This document shows positions 1-6,669 of a stretch of DNA of 11,449 bases, piece after piece (position 1 is the stretch's first letter; every line of letters starts with the position of its first letter). Below the pieces are notes generated by a model. It ran no database searches. It worked only from the letters and a program-made list of their open reading frames with translations, and was not told the DNA's origin. The DNA comes from an uncultured Selenomonadaceae bacterium (lineage in GTDB: Bacteria > Bacillota > Negativicutes > Selenomonadales > Selenomonadaceae). The translations under genes were made by a program, and so were the position numbers. The stretch covers positions 1 to 11,449 of the forward strand of contig CAJTSO010000055.1 in assembly GCA_910579115.1 (NCBI GenBank), given 5' to 3'.

Positions 1-143
1 GGACGTATTGGCAAAGGGCTGGCGCGGGATTGCGGGCTTTTTACTTTTGGTGGAAATGAAGCAGTAAATTAAGCCGAAAAGCAAGCTGAAAAGCGCGAAA
101 AAACGGCGTAAAAAAACAAAAAAGCGGCGCAAGAAAAGCGCAT

Positions 144-322
144 GTTTGTACCTAAACGGGATAAACCAATGCGCTGCCGGTACGGAAGCAAACGCAAAAA
201 GCACGTTTATGCTGAAATGGGATAGCCCAGGATTTATGGCGAACAGCTCGGCGTGGGAAGCACATTTATACCGAAATGGAATGACCCGTGGTGCTGCTGG
301 TACTAGGGCAAGCGCAAAAAGC
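144..322 (+). repeat. Three degenerate ~60-bp tandem repeats
   Basis: The units begin near 144, 205 and 264, each opening with a GTTT/ATTT-TAYC-GAAATGGGAT-like core and closing with a GCAAAAAGC-like end (GAAGC in unit 2). Hand alignment of unit 1 (144-202) against unit 3 (264-322), offset exactly 120 and without gaps, gives 42 identities in 59 positions; about 12 of the 17 differences are transitions. Unit 2 is clearly related over its first ~20 bases (15/20 to each of the others) and more diverged after that. Because units 1 and 3 differ by a multiple of three, the encoded peptide also repeats (Y-x-NG...AAGT-x-A-x-AKS). The origin of the repeat is not recognised. Confidence 0.55.
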
Positions 323-331
323 GTGCGTTAA
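146..331 (+). CDS. Doubtful small repeat-peptide ORF, possibly a gene remnant
   Basis: A TTG-initiated frame of 61 codons made of one residue plus three 20-residue repeats. Copies 1 and 3 share Tyr, Asn-Gly, Ala-Ala-Gly-Thr and Ala-Lys-Ser; copy 2 is diverged. The same frame stays open upstream to position 68, just after a TAA at 65-67, and codes there for a Lys/Arg-rich stretch (16 of the first 24 residues are K or R). No ATG or GTG start and no good ribosome binding site precede it. Several differences between copies 1 and 3 are synonymous third-position changes (AAC/AAT, GGG/GGA, GCC/GCT, ACG/ACT), mildly favouring past or present coding. It resembles no family I recognise. It may be a decayed C-terminus or chance reading of purine-rich repeat DNA. 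Confidence 0.2.
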   Translation: MYLNGINQCAAGTEANAKSTFMLKWDSPGFMANSSAWEAHLYRNGMTRGAAGTRASAKSVR

Positions 332-373
332 ATCTTTGACCGAATAGCAAAGAAGAACCACAAACGGCGAGAT

Positions 374-387
374 ATTGAGCTCTCAAT
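374..387. promoter_or_regulatory. Short inverted repeat upstream of the operon
   Basis: Six-base arms ATTGAG and CTCAAT flank a two-base centre (CT), 71 bases before the first glycosyltransferase start codon. The position suits an operator, but the repeat is short, no regulator is encoded nearby and no good promoter is visible around it. It may be chance. Confidence 0.15.
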
Positions 388-457
388 CAGACGAAAGTCA
401 AAAAGCTATATTTGATACTAAAGCGTCAGAGCCCGCCGTGCAACAGGGAGAATATAA

Positions 458-1309
458 ATGAAGCAAAGCGAAATGCCGCCGTATAGTGTGCTGATGTCGG
501 TTTATAAAAAGGATGATCCCACATGGTTGGAAACAGCGATGAAGTCCATGCTGGAGCAGACGCTTCCTCCTTACGAATTCATACTTGTTGAAGACGGTCC
601 GTTACCGCAAACGCTGCGCGAGGTCATCGCGCAAAAACGGTGCGAGTATCCCCATATCGTTCGCTGCGTTCAATTGCGGGAAAATCAAGGCTTGGGGCTT
701 GCGCTGCGGCGCGGCGTGGAGGAATGCCGCTGCGAATGGATCGCGCGCATGGACGCAGACGATTATGCGAAAGCCGACCGGGTTGAAAAGCAAATGGCAG
801 CGGCATTAAGCCAGGGCGCGGATATCGTTGGCAGCGACATATACGAATTTGAAAATGATATATCGCAGATAACGACGCTTCGCGCTTTTCCTGAAGAAGC
901 AGAGGAGCTTAATCGATTCGCGCGGAGAAAAACGCCCTTTGCTCATCAGAGCGTTTTAATGAAAAAAAGCCGCGTATTAGCGGCGGGAAATTACGCTGAT
1001 GCTTATTTGCATGAAGACTACGATCTGTTTTTGCGCATGATAGCCGATGGATGCCGCGGTTATACCGTCAAGGAGCCACTGGTATTTGCGCGGGTAAACG
1101 ATAATTATTACGAACGGCGGGGCGGTTTTTTCTATTTGTGTACGATGCTGCGGTTTAACTGCCATAGCTATCGAAAGGGTTGGATCGGCGCAATTGATTT
1201 TCTGGTACGTTCCTGCGGCAATATCCTCGTTTGCTCGGTTCCAAATCGAGCGCGCGTGTGGATCTACAAGCGCTGTCTCCGCAGACGGATCGTTTCCGCT
1301 GAAGCATAG
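458..1309 (+). CDS. GT2 glycosyltransferase, AmsE-like
   Basis: A 283-residue cytoplasmic, GT-A-fold family 2 glycosyltransferase that should transfer a sugar from a nucleotide donor to the growing lipid-linked glycan. The N-terminal strand (SVLMSVYKKDDPTWL, about residues 10-24) and VEDG (44-47) form the nucleotide-binding half. RMDADD (97-102) carries the metal-binding DXD. HQSVLMKK (163-170) and LHEDYDLFLRM (184-194) are the acceptor-side and catalytic-base regions typical of the AmsE-like GT2 subgroup. The basic C-terminal end (IYKRCLRRR) is common in this subgroup and may touch the membrane. Length is normal for single-domain enzymes. GGGAG at 445-449 sits 8 bases before the ATG. It is the first confident gene of the operon, 9 bases before the next. 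Donor and acceptor cannot be read from the sequence. Confidence 0.93.
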   Translation: MKQSEMPPYSVLMSVYKKDDPTWLETAMKSMLEQTLPPYEFILVEDGPLPQTLREVIAQKRCEYPHIVRCVQLRENQGLGLALRRGVEECRCEWIARMDADDYAKADRVEKQMAAALSQGADIVGSDIYEFENDISQITTLRAFPEEAEELNRFARRKTPFAHQSVLMKKSRVLAAGNYADAYLHEDYDLFLRMIADGCRGYTVKEPLVFARVNDNYYERRGGFFYLCTMLRFNCHSYRKGWIGAIDFLVRSCGNILVCSVPNRARVWIYKRCLRRRIVSAEA

Positions 1310-1318
1310 AGGGCGCCG

Positions 1319-2284
1319 ATGAAAGCGTTTACTTTCGCTGTTTTGACCTATAATCAAGAACGCTGTGTTCTTTACCATTTAGAATCCATTCGGTATCAGG
1401 TCGAACGCTGGGGTGACGGGATAGAAATCTATTTTCTCCTTGCCGACGATCATTCTACAGACGGGACGATGGAGCTGGCGCAAGCGTGGTTACGCAAGTA
1501 TAAAACGCTTTTCACCGGCGTTCAAATATTTCAAAACGAGCAAAACCAGGGAATCGTGCAAAATTATCTGCATGCGCTGCACGGTATCCAAACGGAGTTT
1601 TTTAAGATATTGGCGGGCGACGATCTTTATTATAAAAATAACGTATTTGCAGCGGCGGAAAAGGGATCGTTTGTATTAAGCCCGGTTCTGTATTTTTGCG
1701 GCGATACGGTTTTACGCGGCCAATATCTGCTTCGGCATTGGGTATTTCAGGAGTTCCTGCGCTATGAGGATACGGACTTAAAACGGCGTATTTTACTGCG
1801 ACAGCAGTACACCAACTGTATTTATACGCCGGGCGTATTTTATCAAAAGAGTTTAGCGGACGATAGGGTAGATCAGCTCCTGCGCCGCTACCGCTGGATG
1901 GAGGATTATCCTCTTTGGAATCACCTGCTGGCGCGGGAGGACGTTCAGCCGCGGCTTGCTCGCCGGCCGGTAGTTTTGTATCGGGCAAGCGCCGGAATTT
2001 CAACTGGCCCAGCCCATGAAAAACGCTCCCTCTATAAAGAGGAATATCTTTCCTTTCTTCGCGAAACAGGGTCTCCGTTTGCAAAATATCCGCTTTGGGT
2101 AAATCCCTACCGATACCTGTATTATTTGCGTTACTTTTTGAAGGGCGCCGTCTATTCGACATTTATACGTTACCTGGACGCTCGGATCGGCGCTTTTTTG
2201 CGTGAAATGGCGCTGGAGGAAAAGCAAGCGAATGAATATCTTAAAGATATACGTCAAAAGGTCGAGAGGTGGCAATGCAGCTAA
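1319..2284 (+). CDS. GT2 glycosyltransferase
   Basis: A 321-residue family 2 glycosyltransferase. The opening FAVLTYNQERCVLYHLESI (about 6-24) is the usual GT2 first strand and helix, LADDHSTDGT (41-50) is the nucleotide-binding aspartate motif, and AGDDLYY (99-105) supplies the metal-binding DXD equivalent. NQGIVQNY (76-83) matches the 'N-x-G' segment before the DXD helix. The C-terminal third (after ~200) is rich in Tyr and Arg and ends in a charged helix (ANEYLKDIRQKVERW). The gene starts 9 bases after the preceding stop, with AGAGGG just upstream of the ATG, so the two transferases are probably cotranscribed. It very likely adds one residue of the repeat unit; sugar specificity is unknown. 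Confidence 0.9.
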   Translation: MKAFTFAVLTYNQERCVLYHLESIRYQVERWGDGIEIYFLLADDHSTDGTMELAQAWLRKYKTLFTGVQIFQNEQNQGIVQNYLHALHGIQTEFFKILAGDDLYYKNNVFAAAEKGSFVLSPVLYFCGDTVLRGQYLLRHWVFQEFLRYEDTDLKRRILLRQQYTNCIYTPGVFYQKSLADDRVDQLLRRYRWMEDYPLWNHLLAREDVQPRLARRPVVLYRASAGISTGPAHEKRSLYKEEYLSFLRETGSPFAKYPLWVNPYRYLYYLRYFLKGAVYSTFIRYLDARIGAFLREMALEEKQANEYLKDIRQKVERWQCS

Positions 2285-2352
2285 GCGCTTGCACGCCGCA
2301 GGCTGAATGAAAAAAGCGAAAACCATTCAATAATGTGCATGGAGGATAGAAT

Positions 2353-2766
2353 ATGCAGGTCGTTAAGTATATGTTTCAACCGCATGGAGACGATCGCGGA
2401 CAGTTGATCGCTTTGGAGGAAGGAAAGGACATCCCCTTTGCGGTTCGCCGTATTTACTATATGTACGAAACCGCGGACGGCGTAACGCGCGGATATCATG
2501 CGCATAAGCATTTACAGCAGATATTAGTCTGTATCCACGGAAGCTGTAAAATCAGGCTCGACAACGGGCAAGAGAGCAAGGTCGTATCGCTGGAAAAGCC
2601 TTATGAAGGATTGTACGTCGCGAATACGATGTGGCGGGAAATGTTTGATTTTTCGCCTGAGGCGGTATTACTTGTATTGGCTTCGGAATTTTACGACGAG
2701 AACGACTATATCCGCGACTACGATGAATTTTTGAGCTTTGTCCGAAAAGAGGCCTCAAACCCATGA
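2353..2766 (+). CDS. dTDP-4-keto-6-deoxyglucose 3,4-ketoisomerase (FdtA/QdtA family)
   Basis: A 137-residue cupin that moves the keto group of dTDP-4-keto-6-deoxy-D-glucose from C4 to C3, preparing the sugar for 3-amination. Family marks are RGYHAHKHLQQ (46-56) with the two active-site histidines H49 and H51, WREMFDF (94-100) and SEFYDENDYIRDY (111-123). Numbering matches FdtA as I remember it. The product stereochemistry of the family (galacto in FdtA, gluco in QdtA) is reported to depend on two positions, Arg+His in FdtA and Tyr+Arg in QdtA; this protein has R15 and R95, a mixed pair, so Fuc3N or Qui3N cannot be chosen. GGAGG at 2341-2345 lies 7 bases before the ATG. The gene overlaps the aminotransferase start by ATGA, as expected for consecutive enzymes. 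Confidence 0.92.
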   Translation: MQVVKYMFQPHGDDRGQLIALEEGKDIPFAVRRIYYMYETADGVTRGYHAHKHLQQILVCIHGSCKIRLDNGQESKVVSLEKPYEGLYVANTMWREMFDFSPEAVLLVLASEFYDENDYIRDYDEFLSFVRKEASNP

Positions 2767-3863
2767 AAATTCCTTTTGTGACTTTTGCTCCGCTCGAAAA
2801 GGAGCTTGACGTAAATCTGCGCGCAGCCTTTGAGCGTGTATACGCCAGAAGCCGGTACATCCTGGACGAGGAAGGCTCGGCCTTTGAAGAGGCGTTTGCA
2901 AAGTGGTGCGGCGTTCCTTATTGCGTTGGCGTCGGCAACGGGTTGGACGCGCTGACGCTCGCTCTATCAGCCATGGATATCGGCCCGGGCGACGAAGTGC
3001 TCGTACCGTCAAATACGTTTATCGCGACGGCTTTGGCCGTTACCTATACCGGCGCAACTCCGGTCCTTGTAGAGCCGAAGTTATCGACCTTTAATATAGA
3101 CGTCGAAGGAATTGAAGAAAAGATTACTTCCCGCACCCGCGCAATCATTCCCGTGCATTTGTATGGCCAGCCGGCCGATATGGATCCAATCTTAAAAATC
3201 GCGGAGCAGTATAATCTGCGCGTGCTGGAGGATTGCGCTCAAGCGCACGGCGCTAGATATAAGGGCCGTTTGGCCGGCAGTTTTGGCGACGCCGCGGCAT
3301 TCAGCTTCTATCCGGGCAAAAATCTGGGCGCGCTGGGCGACGCGGGGGCGGTTATAACCGGCAACGGAGCTTTGGCGGAAAAAATCCGCGCGTTGGGAAA
3401 TTATGGCAGCGACGTTAAATATCATCACATCTATCAGGGACGAAATTCTCGTTTAGACGAAATGCAGGCGGCTTTTCTTTGGGAAAAACTGCCCTTGCTA
3501 AGCAAAGTGAACGAAAATCGTCGCGGAATTGCCGCGCGGTATCTTACGGGAATAAACCATCCTGATATCAGCCTTCCGGCGGTTCCCGATTGGGCCGAAC
3601 CGGTCTGGCATATTTTTGCGGCGCGCAGCGCCCGGCGTGACGAGCTTGCAACGTATTTAGAGGAAAACGGGATACAAACCAGCCGGCATTACCCAATTCC
3701 GATCCACTTGCAGGAATGTTACACGAGTCTGGGCATTCGTAAAGGAGCTTTGCCCATCGCTGAGGAGATCAGCGCGACGGAGCTCAGTCTTCCGCTATAT
3801 TACGGGATGACCAGAGAAGAAACCGACTTTGTAATCGAAACGATAAACGCGTTCCCTCGATAA
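2763..3863 (+). CDS. dTDP-3-amino-3,6-dideoxyhexose aminotransferase (FdtB/QdtB-like, DegT/DnrJ/EryC1/StrS family)
   Basis: A 366-residue PLP-dependent, fold-type I sugar aminotransferase. It should aminate C3 of the 3-keto-6-deoxyhexose made by the gene just upstream, probably with glutamate as donor, giving dTDP-Fuc3N or dTDP-Qui3N. VGNGLDAL (57-64) binds the PLP phosphate, EDCAQAHGA (156-164) holds the PLP-ring aspartate D157 and Q160, and SFYPGKNLGALGDAG (181-195) holds the Schiff-base lysine K186. NSRLDEMQAAFL (228-239) and SRHYPIPIHLQ (307-317) are standard DegT-family segments. Length is typical. The start overlaps the ketoisomerase stop (ATGA), implying translational coupling. No acetyltransferase follows, so the amine may stay free, be acylated by an enzyme encoded elsewhere, or be modified later. 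Confidence 0.93.
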   Translation: MKIPFVTFAPLEKELDVNLRAAFERVYARSRYILDEEGSAFEEAFAKWCGVPYCVGVGNGLDALTLALSAMDIGPGDEVLVPSNTFIATALAVTYTGATPVLVEPKLSTFNIDVEGIEEKITSRTRAIIPVHLYGQPADMDPILKIAEQYNLRVLEDCAQAHGARYKGRLAGSFGDAAAFSFYPGKNLGALGDAGAVITGNGALAEKIRALGNYGSDVKYHHIYQGRNSRLDEMQAAFLWEKLPLLSKVNENRRGIAARYLTGINHPDISLPAVPDWAEPVWHIFAARSARRDELATYLEENGIQTSRHYPIPIHLQECYTSLGIRKGALPIAEEISATELSLPLYYGMTREETDFVIETINAFPR

Positions 3864-3907
3864 GGCTGCGTTCAATGTTACGTTTTATAGCTTGAATAAG
3901 GAGTCCT

Positions 3908-4675
3908 ATGCTCTCGCGATTGAAGAAAAATCAGTTTTTATTTGAAGAATTAGTCAAACGGGATTTTAACAAAAAATATCGCGGAGCTATCCTTGGTATT
4001 TTTTGGAGCGTTTTATCGCCTCTGCTGAGTTTGTTTGTGATGCAGATCGCTTTCAGCCGTTTTTTTGGCGCAAGCACGCCCCATTATATTATCTACCTTT
4101 TCAGCGGCAATATCGTATTGTCCTTTTTCCGCGAATCCACGACGACGGGAATGAGCGCCCTCAGCGGTAATGCGGCTATTTTCAGCAAAATACCTGTATC
4201 GAAATACTTATTTGTACTTTCTAAAAATACGTCCGCCTTCATCAATTTTATCTTTGTGCTGATCGTTTATTTTTTGTTTGTCATTGGTGACGGTATTAGC
4301 GTTACGCCGCGCTTTCTTCTTCTTTTGTTCCCGATCGTTTGCCTGACCGTTTTCAATATCGGCGCCGGACTTATTTTATCGGCGCTGTATATGTTCTTTC
4401 GGGATGTGGAATATTTTTATCATGTTTTCTTGATGCTGCTCACGTATTTATCAGCTATTTTTTATACCCTCGATCGCTTCTCTCCTTTGCAGCAAACGTT
4501 ATTTTTACTAAATCCTATCTATACGTATATTTCTTATTTTCGTATCGTGGTGATCCAAAATGCAACGCCGGACTGGCTGCTGCACTTTCTTTGCGCGTTT
4601 TACGCGGCGTTGGCGGTCGGGGTCGGAGCGTGGATCTATAAAAAATATAATTATCAATTTATTTACTATGTGTAA
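3908..4675 (+). CDS. ABC-2 type polysaccharide export permease (Wzm-like)
   Basis: A 255-residue integral membrane subunit of an ABC-2 exporter that moves lipid-linked glycan from cytoplasm to the outer face. The N-terminus is an amphipathic, basic helix (FLFEELVKRDFNKKYRGAILG, 10-30), the usual cytoplasmic gate helix. About six membrane segments follow, near 29-50, 60-78, 108-127, 136-160, 168-188 and 225-243. FRDVEYFYHVFL (164-175), LNPIYTYISYFR (201-212) and the C-terminal YKKYNYQFIYYV are family hallmarks (conserved RDV, NP, and the final aromatic run). AGGAG lies just before the ATG. It pairs with the ATPase that starts 20 bases downstream. LPS O-antigen, capsule and teichoic-acid permeases share this architecture, so the cargo class is inferred from the neighbouring genes. 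Confidence 0.92.
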   Translation: MLSRLKKNQFLFEELVKRDFNKKYRGAILGIFWSVLSPLLSLFVMQIAFSRFFGASTPHYIIYLFSGNIVLSFFRESTTTGMSALSGNAAIFSKIPVSKYLFVLSKNTSAFINFIFVLIVYFLFVIGDGISVTPRFLLLLFPIVCLTVFNIGAGLILSALYMFFRDVEYFYHVFLMLLTYLSAIFYTLDRFSPLQQTLFLLNPIYTYISYFRIVVIQNATPDWLLHFLCAFYAALAVGVGAWIYKKYNYQFIYYV

Positions 4676-4695
4676 ATAAATAAATTGGAGCGTTT

Positions 4696-5463
4696 ATGAC
4701 AACGGTCGAGTTAAAAAATGTGTCCGTACGATATATGACGGGAGATTTACGAAATATCGGCTTAAAGGAATGGATTCTCCGGCGAATCGCCGGGCAATAT
4801 AAAGTTCATACGTTTTGGGCCAACCGGAATATCAGCTTTTCGCTGCAAAAGGGAGATATGCTTGGGATTCTCGGAACCAACGGCGCAGGAAAATCTACGC
4901 TGCTCAAAGCAATCAGCGGCGTGATGCTGCCGACGGAAGGCGAGGTGCGCGTGCGCGGAACAATAGCGGCGCTGCTCGAATTGGCTTCCGGATTTGACGA
5001 CGACTTGACCGTCCGAGAAAACGCGTACCTGCGGGGCGCGTTCCTGGGCTACACGCGCAAATTTATGGACGAGCACTACGACGCGATCATTGAGTTTGCC
5101 GGGTTACAGGACTTTCAGACGTATTACTTTCGTCAGCTTTCCAGTGGTATGAAAAGCCGGCTGGCCTTTTCAATCGCCAGCGAATTAGCTCCGGATATCA
5201 TGATTTTAGACGAAGTATTAAGCGTGGGAGACGGAGCCTTTAAGGAAAAAAGCTATCAAAAGATAACCGGTATATTGGAGCGGGGCATCACCGGACTATT
5301 AGTATCTCATTCGACGGAACAAGTTCGTTCGATTTGCAATAAAGCCCTGTGGCTGGATCATGGCAGGCAGGTTGCGTTCGGTCCCGTCGGAGAGCTGTGC
5401 GATCGCTACGAAAGATTTTTAAGAGACCGCTCCCAAGGAAAAATACAATCTTCAAATGGTTGA
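4696..5463 (+). CDS. ABC polysaccharide exporter ATPase, short form (Wzt-like)
   Basis: The 255-residue nucleotide-binding subunit partnering the upstream permease. Walker A is GTNGAGKST (60-68), the signature is LSSGMKSRLAF (148-158), Walker B is IMILDEVLSVGD (168-179) with catalytic E173, and the switch histidine is H205 (LLVSHS). The long N-terminal insert before Walker A (residues 15-45, with an IGLKEWILRR helix) is typical of polysaccharide and teichoic-acid exporters. The protein ends about 80 residues after Walker B and has no C-terminal carbohydrate-binding domain as in the ~400-residue O8/O9a Wzt proteins, so recognition of a capped chain end by the transporter is not expected. GGAG at 4687-4690 precedes the ATG. 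Its last codons overlap the first possible start of the deacetylase gene. Confidence 0.93.
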   Translation: MTTVELKNVSVRYMTGDLRNIGLKEWILRRIAGQYKVHTFWANRNISFSLQKGDMLGILGTNGAGKSTLLKAISGVMLPTEGEVRVRGTIAALLELASGFDDDLTVRENAYLRGAFLGYTRKFMDEHYDAIIEFAGLQDFQTYYFRQLSSGMKSRLAFSIASELAPDIMILDEVLSVGDGAFKEKSYQKITGILERGITGLLVSHSTEQVRSICNKALWLDHGRQVAFGPVGELCDRYERFLRDRSQGKIQSSNG

Positions 5464-6604
5464 AAGGACGGATAGGTTACAAATGACGAGGCGTAAAAAT
5501 ACAATTGTCCTCGGGGGGGGGATTGTCGCTCTACTGTTTCTGATAGGCGTATACCTTGAAATAATGTCAAAGCCGAATTTCGAGGACTTTTGTCTTGACG
5601 GCAAACCAATACAGGCCAGACTGTGCCCGGTCAAAGACGATCGAGCCGCAATCGTGACGGTCATATCGGACGACGGATTTTATGAGAGCGGTCTGATTTT
5701 GAACGAATTGGCGCGGGAAAGAGACCTTCATGTTACCGTCGCCGGGACTGTCGGTAATCTTTCAGAGCGTTTGCAAGAGTGGCAAAGCATAGAAAAAGAA
5801 GGCTATATAGAAGTTATCAGTCATTCTTACAGCCACCTGAAAATAAACGAAGAGACCAATCCGCCGTATCAAGCGGTTTTACACGAGTACGCATGCTCGA
5901 AGGAATGGTTCGAGAAGCGTTTCGCAACGCCCGCTTTTTGTTTCGTAACGCCGAACAATAATACGAGTGAAAACGGCTACGGAATATTACGGAATTATTC
6001 TTTTTTAGCGGTTCGGCAGGGGCAGCGCGGAGAAAATAGTCTGTCGCCCGTTTACGGGCGTAAACCCGGGGAATGGCTCAATCTGAAAACCCGCGGAATC
6101 GGCGACGTGAAAACCACGGCGGAGCGAAATGCATGGGTAGATAAGACGATCGGCGAGGGGCGCTGGCTGATCGAAATGTGGCACGACGTATCGCCTGATG
6201 GCGACGTGCATTATCAGCCGATTTCTACCGCTATGGCAGCGGAGCATCTGGATTATTTAGCGCAAAGGTCGGCGGAGGGAGCAATATGGGTCGCGCCTTT
6301 TACCCAGGCGGTTTCTTATATTTATCAAAGGCAAAATACGACTGTGCGGGCTTTTTTGAAGGGAGAGCTTATCGCGGTCAAGGCCGAGCGGAGCGCAAAG
6401 AAACTTCCGAACGGAAAGGAACTTCCCTGGAACGAGTTTAATACGCCGCTCAGCGTAGAAATAGTTTTGCCAAAGGATTGGAAAGGAATAAGGGCCTATA
6501 AAGGATATGAAGCGCGCGTAGTAAAGAAAAATAAAAATGAAGGACGTTATCTGGTCGATATCGCCCCGACGGACGACATCCTGTACCTGGAGAGAATTTA
6601 CTGA
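5456..6604 (+). CDS. Membrane-anchored NodB-like polysaccharide deacetylase with G9 tract
   Basis: A protein of 382 residues from this ATG, or 373 from the ATG at 5483, which has a better-placed AGG and starts MTRRK just before the membrane segment; the later start is more likely. Basic residues followed by a hydrophobic segment (about 16-36) form an uncleaved signal anchor that puts the rest outside the membrane. ISDDGF (70-75) supplies the NodB-type aspartates and HSYSH (123-127) the two metal-ligand histidines. The usual RPPYG-like motif is replaced by FVTPNNN (163-169), and EMWHDV (240-245) may hold the late catalytic histidine. A beta-rich tail (300-382) follows. Role inferred: removal of N-acetyl groups from the exported glycan. 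Nine G residues code for Gly20-Gly22, and a single-base slip ends translation almost at once. The altered third motif leaves the activity uncertain. Confidence 0.82.
   Translation: MVERTDRLQMTRRKNTIVLGGGIVALLFLIGVYLEIMSKPNFEDFCLDGKPIQARLCPVKDDRAAIVTVISDDGFYESGLILNELARERDLHVTVAGTVGNLSERLQEWQSIEKEGYIEVISHSYSHLKINEETNPPYQAVLHEYACSKEWFEKRFATPAFCFVTPNNNTSENGYGILRNYSFLAVRQGQRGENSLSPVYGRKPGEWLNLKTRGIGDVKTTAERNAWVDKTIGEGRWLIEMWHDVSPDGDVHYQPISTAMAAEHLDYLAQRSAEGAIWVAPFTQAVSYIYQRQNTTVRAFLKGELIAVKAERSAKKLPNGKELPWNEFNTPLSVEIVLPKDWKGIRAYKGYEARVVKKNKNEGRYLVDIAPTDDILYLERIY
5513..5521 (+). repeat. Homopolymeric G9 tract in the deacetylase start region
   Basis: Nine consecutive G residues code in frame for three glycines inside the membrane anchor. 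Losing one G gives a TGA at 5541-5543; gaining one gives a TGA at 5557-5559. The frame as given is the full-length (ON) version. It is the longest G or C run in the window and has the arrangement of known slipped-strand contingency loci. A single sequence cannot show variation; a sequencing error in run length is also possible. Confidence 0.75.
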
Positions 6605-6619
6605 CGCCGCCGACTTGTG

Positions 6620-6637
6620 TCTATATCCATATATAGA
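6620..6637. other. AT-rich inverted repeat between the deacetylase gene and ugd
   Basis: Seven-base arms TCTATAT and ATATAGA flank a CCAT loop in the 65-base gap before ugd. The stem is nearly all A/T and weak, and no T tract follows, so it is not a convincing terminator. It could be a regulator site, an RNA processing site or chance. A Shine-Dalgarno AGGAGAG for ugd follows further down. Confidence 0.25.
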
Positions 6638-6669
6638 TTACATCGTTATTTTCAGGAGAGAAGATACAA

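Larger units (their letters stand above)
1..457. other. Upstream region without a confident gene
   Basis: No convincing gene is seen here. All three + frames entering from the left edge stop by position 72, so the end of an upstream gene could lie in 1-72 but its frame cannot be chosen. Positions 68-142 are very purine-rich (repeated GAAAAGC and AAAAA runs). Positions 144-326 hold three degenerate ~60-bp repeats. Positions 374-387 form a short inverted repeat (ATTGAG-CT-CTCAAT). AT-rich hexamers TATATT (407-412) and GATACT (414-419) lie 39-51 bases before the first glycosyltransferase start and could be -10 elements, but neither has a good -35 partner at normal spacing. No terminator-like hairpin with a T tract is visible. 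The operon promoter may be here or further upstream. Confidence 0.6.

Noticed and set aside
2..67. C-terminal end of an upstream gene in frame 2 (ending with hydrophobic residues and Met-Lys-Gln, TAA at 65-67)
   Set aside because: All three + frames are open from the left edge and stop within 16 bases of each other (57-72); about 20 codons are too few to choose a frame or recognise a family.
144..322. CRISPR array
   Set aside because: The repeats are adjoining, ~60 bp and degenerate, with no distinct repeat/spacer structure and no cas genes.
336..341. TTGACC as a -35 promoter element
   Set aside because: The sequence 16-18 bases downstream is not like a -10 box.
977..1378. Minus-strand ORF of 133 codons
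   Set aside because: It lies opposite well-supported GT2 genes, has no recognisable motifs and is a shadow of their codon pattern; the same holds for other minus-strand frames such as 1602-2162 and 9267-9671.
2304..2329. Hairpin TGAATG...CATTCA after the second glycosyltransferase gene as a terminator
   Set aside because: Only six pairs with a 14-base loop, AT-rich and with no T tract; transcription very likely continues into the ketoisomerase gene.
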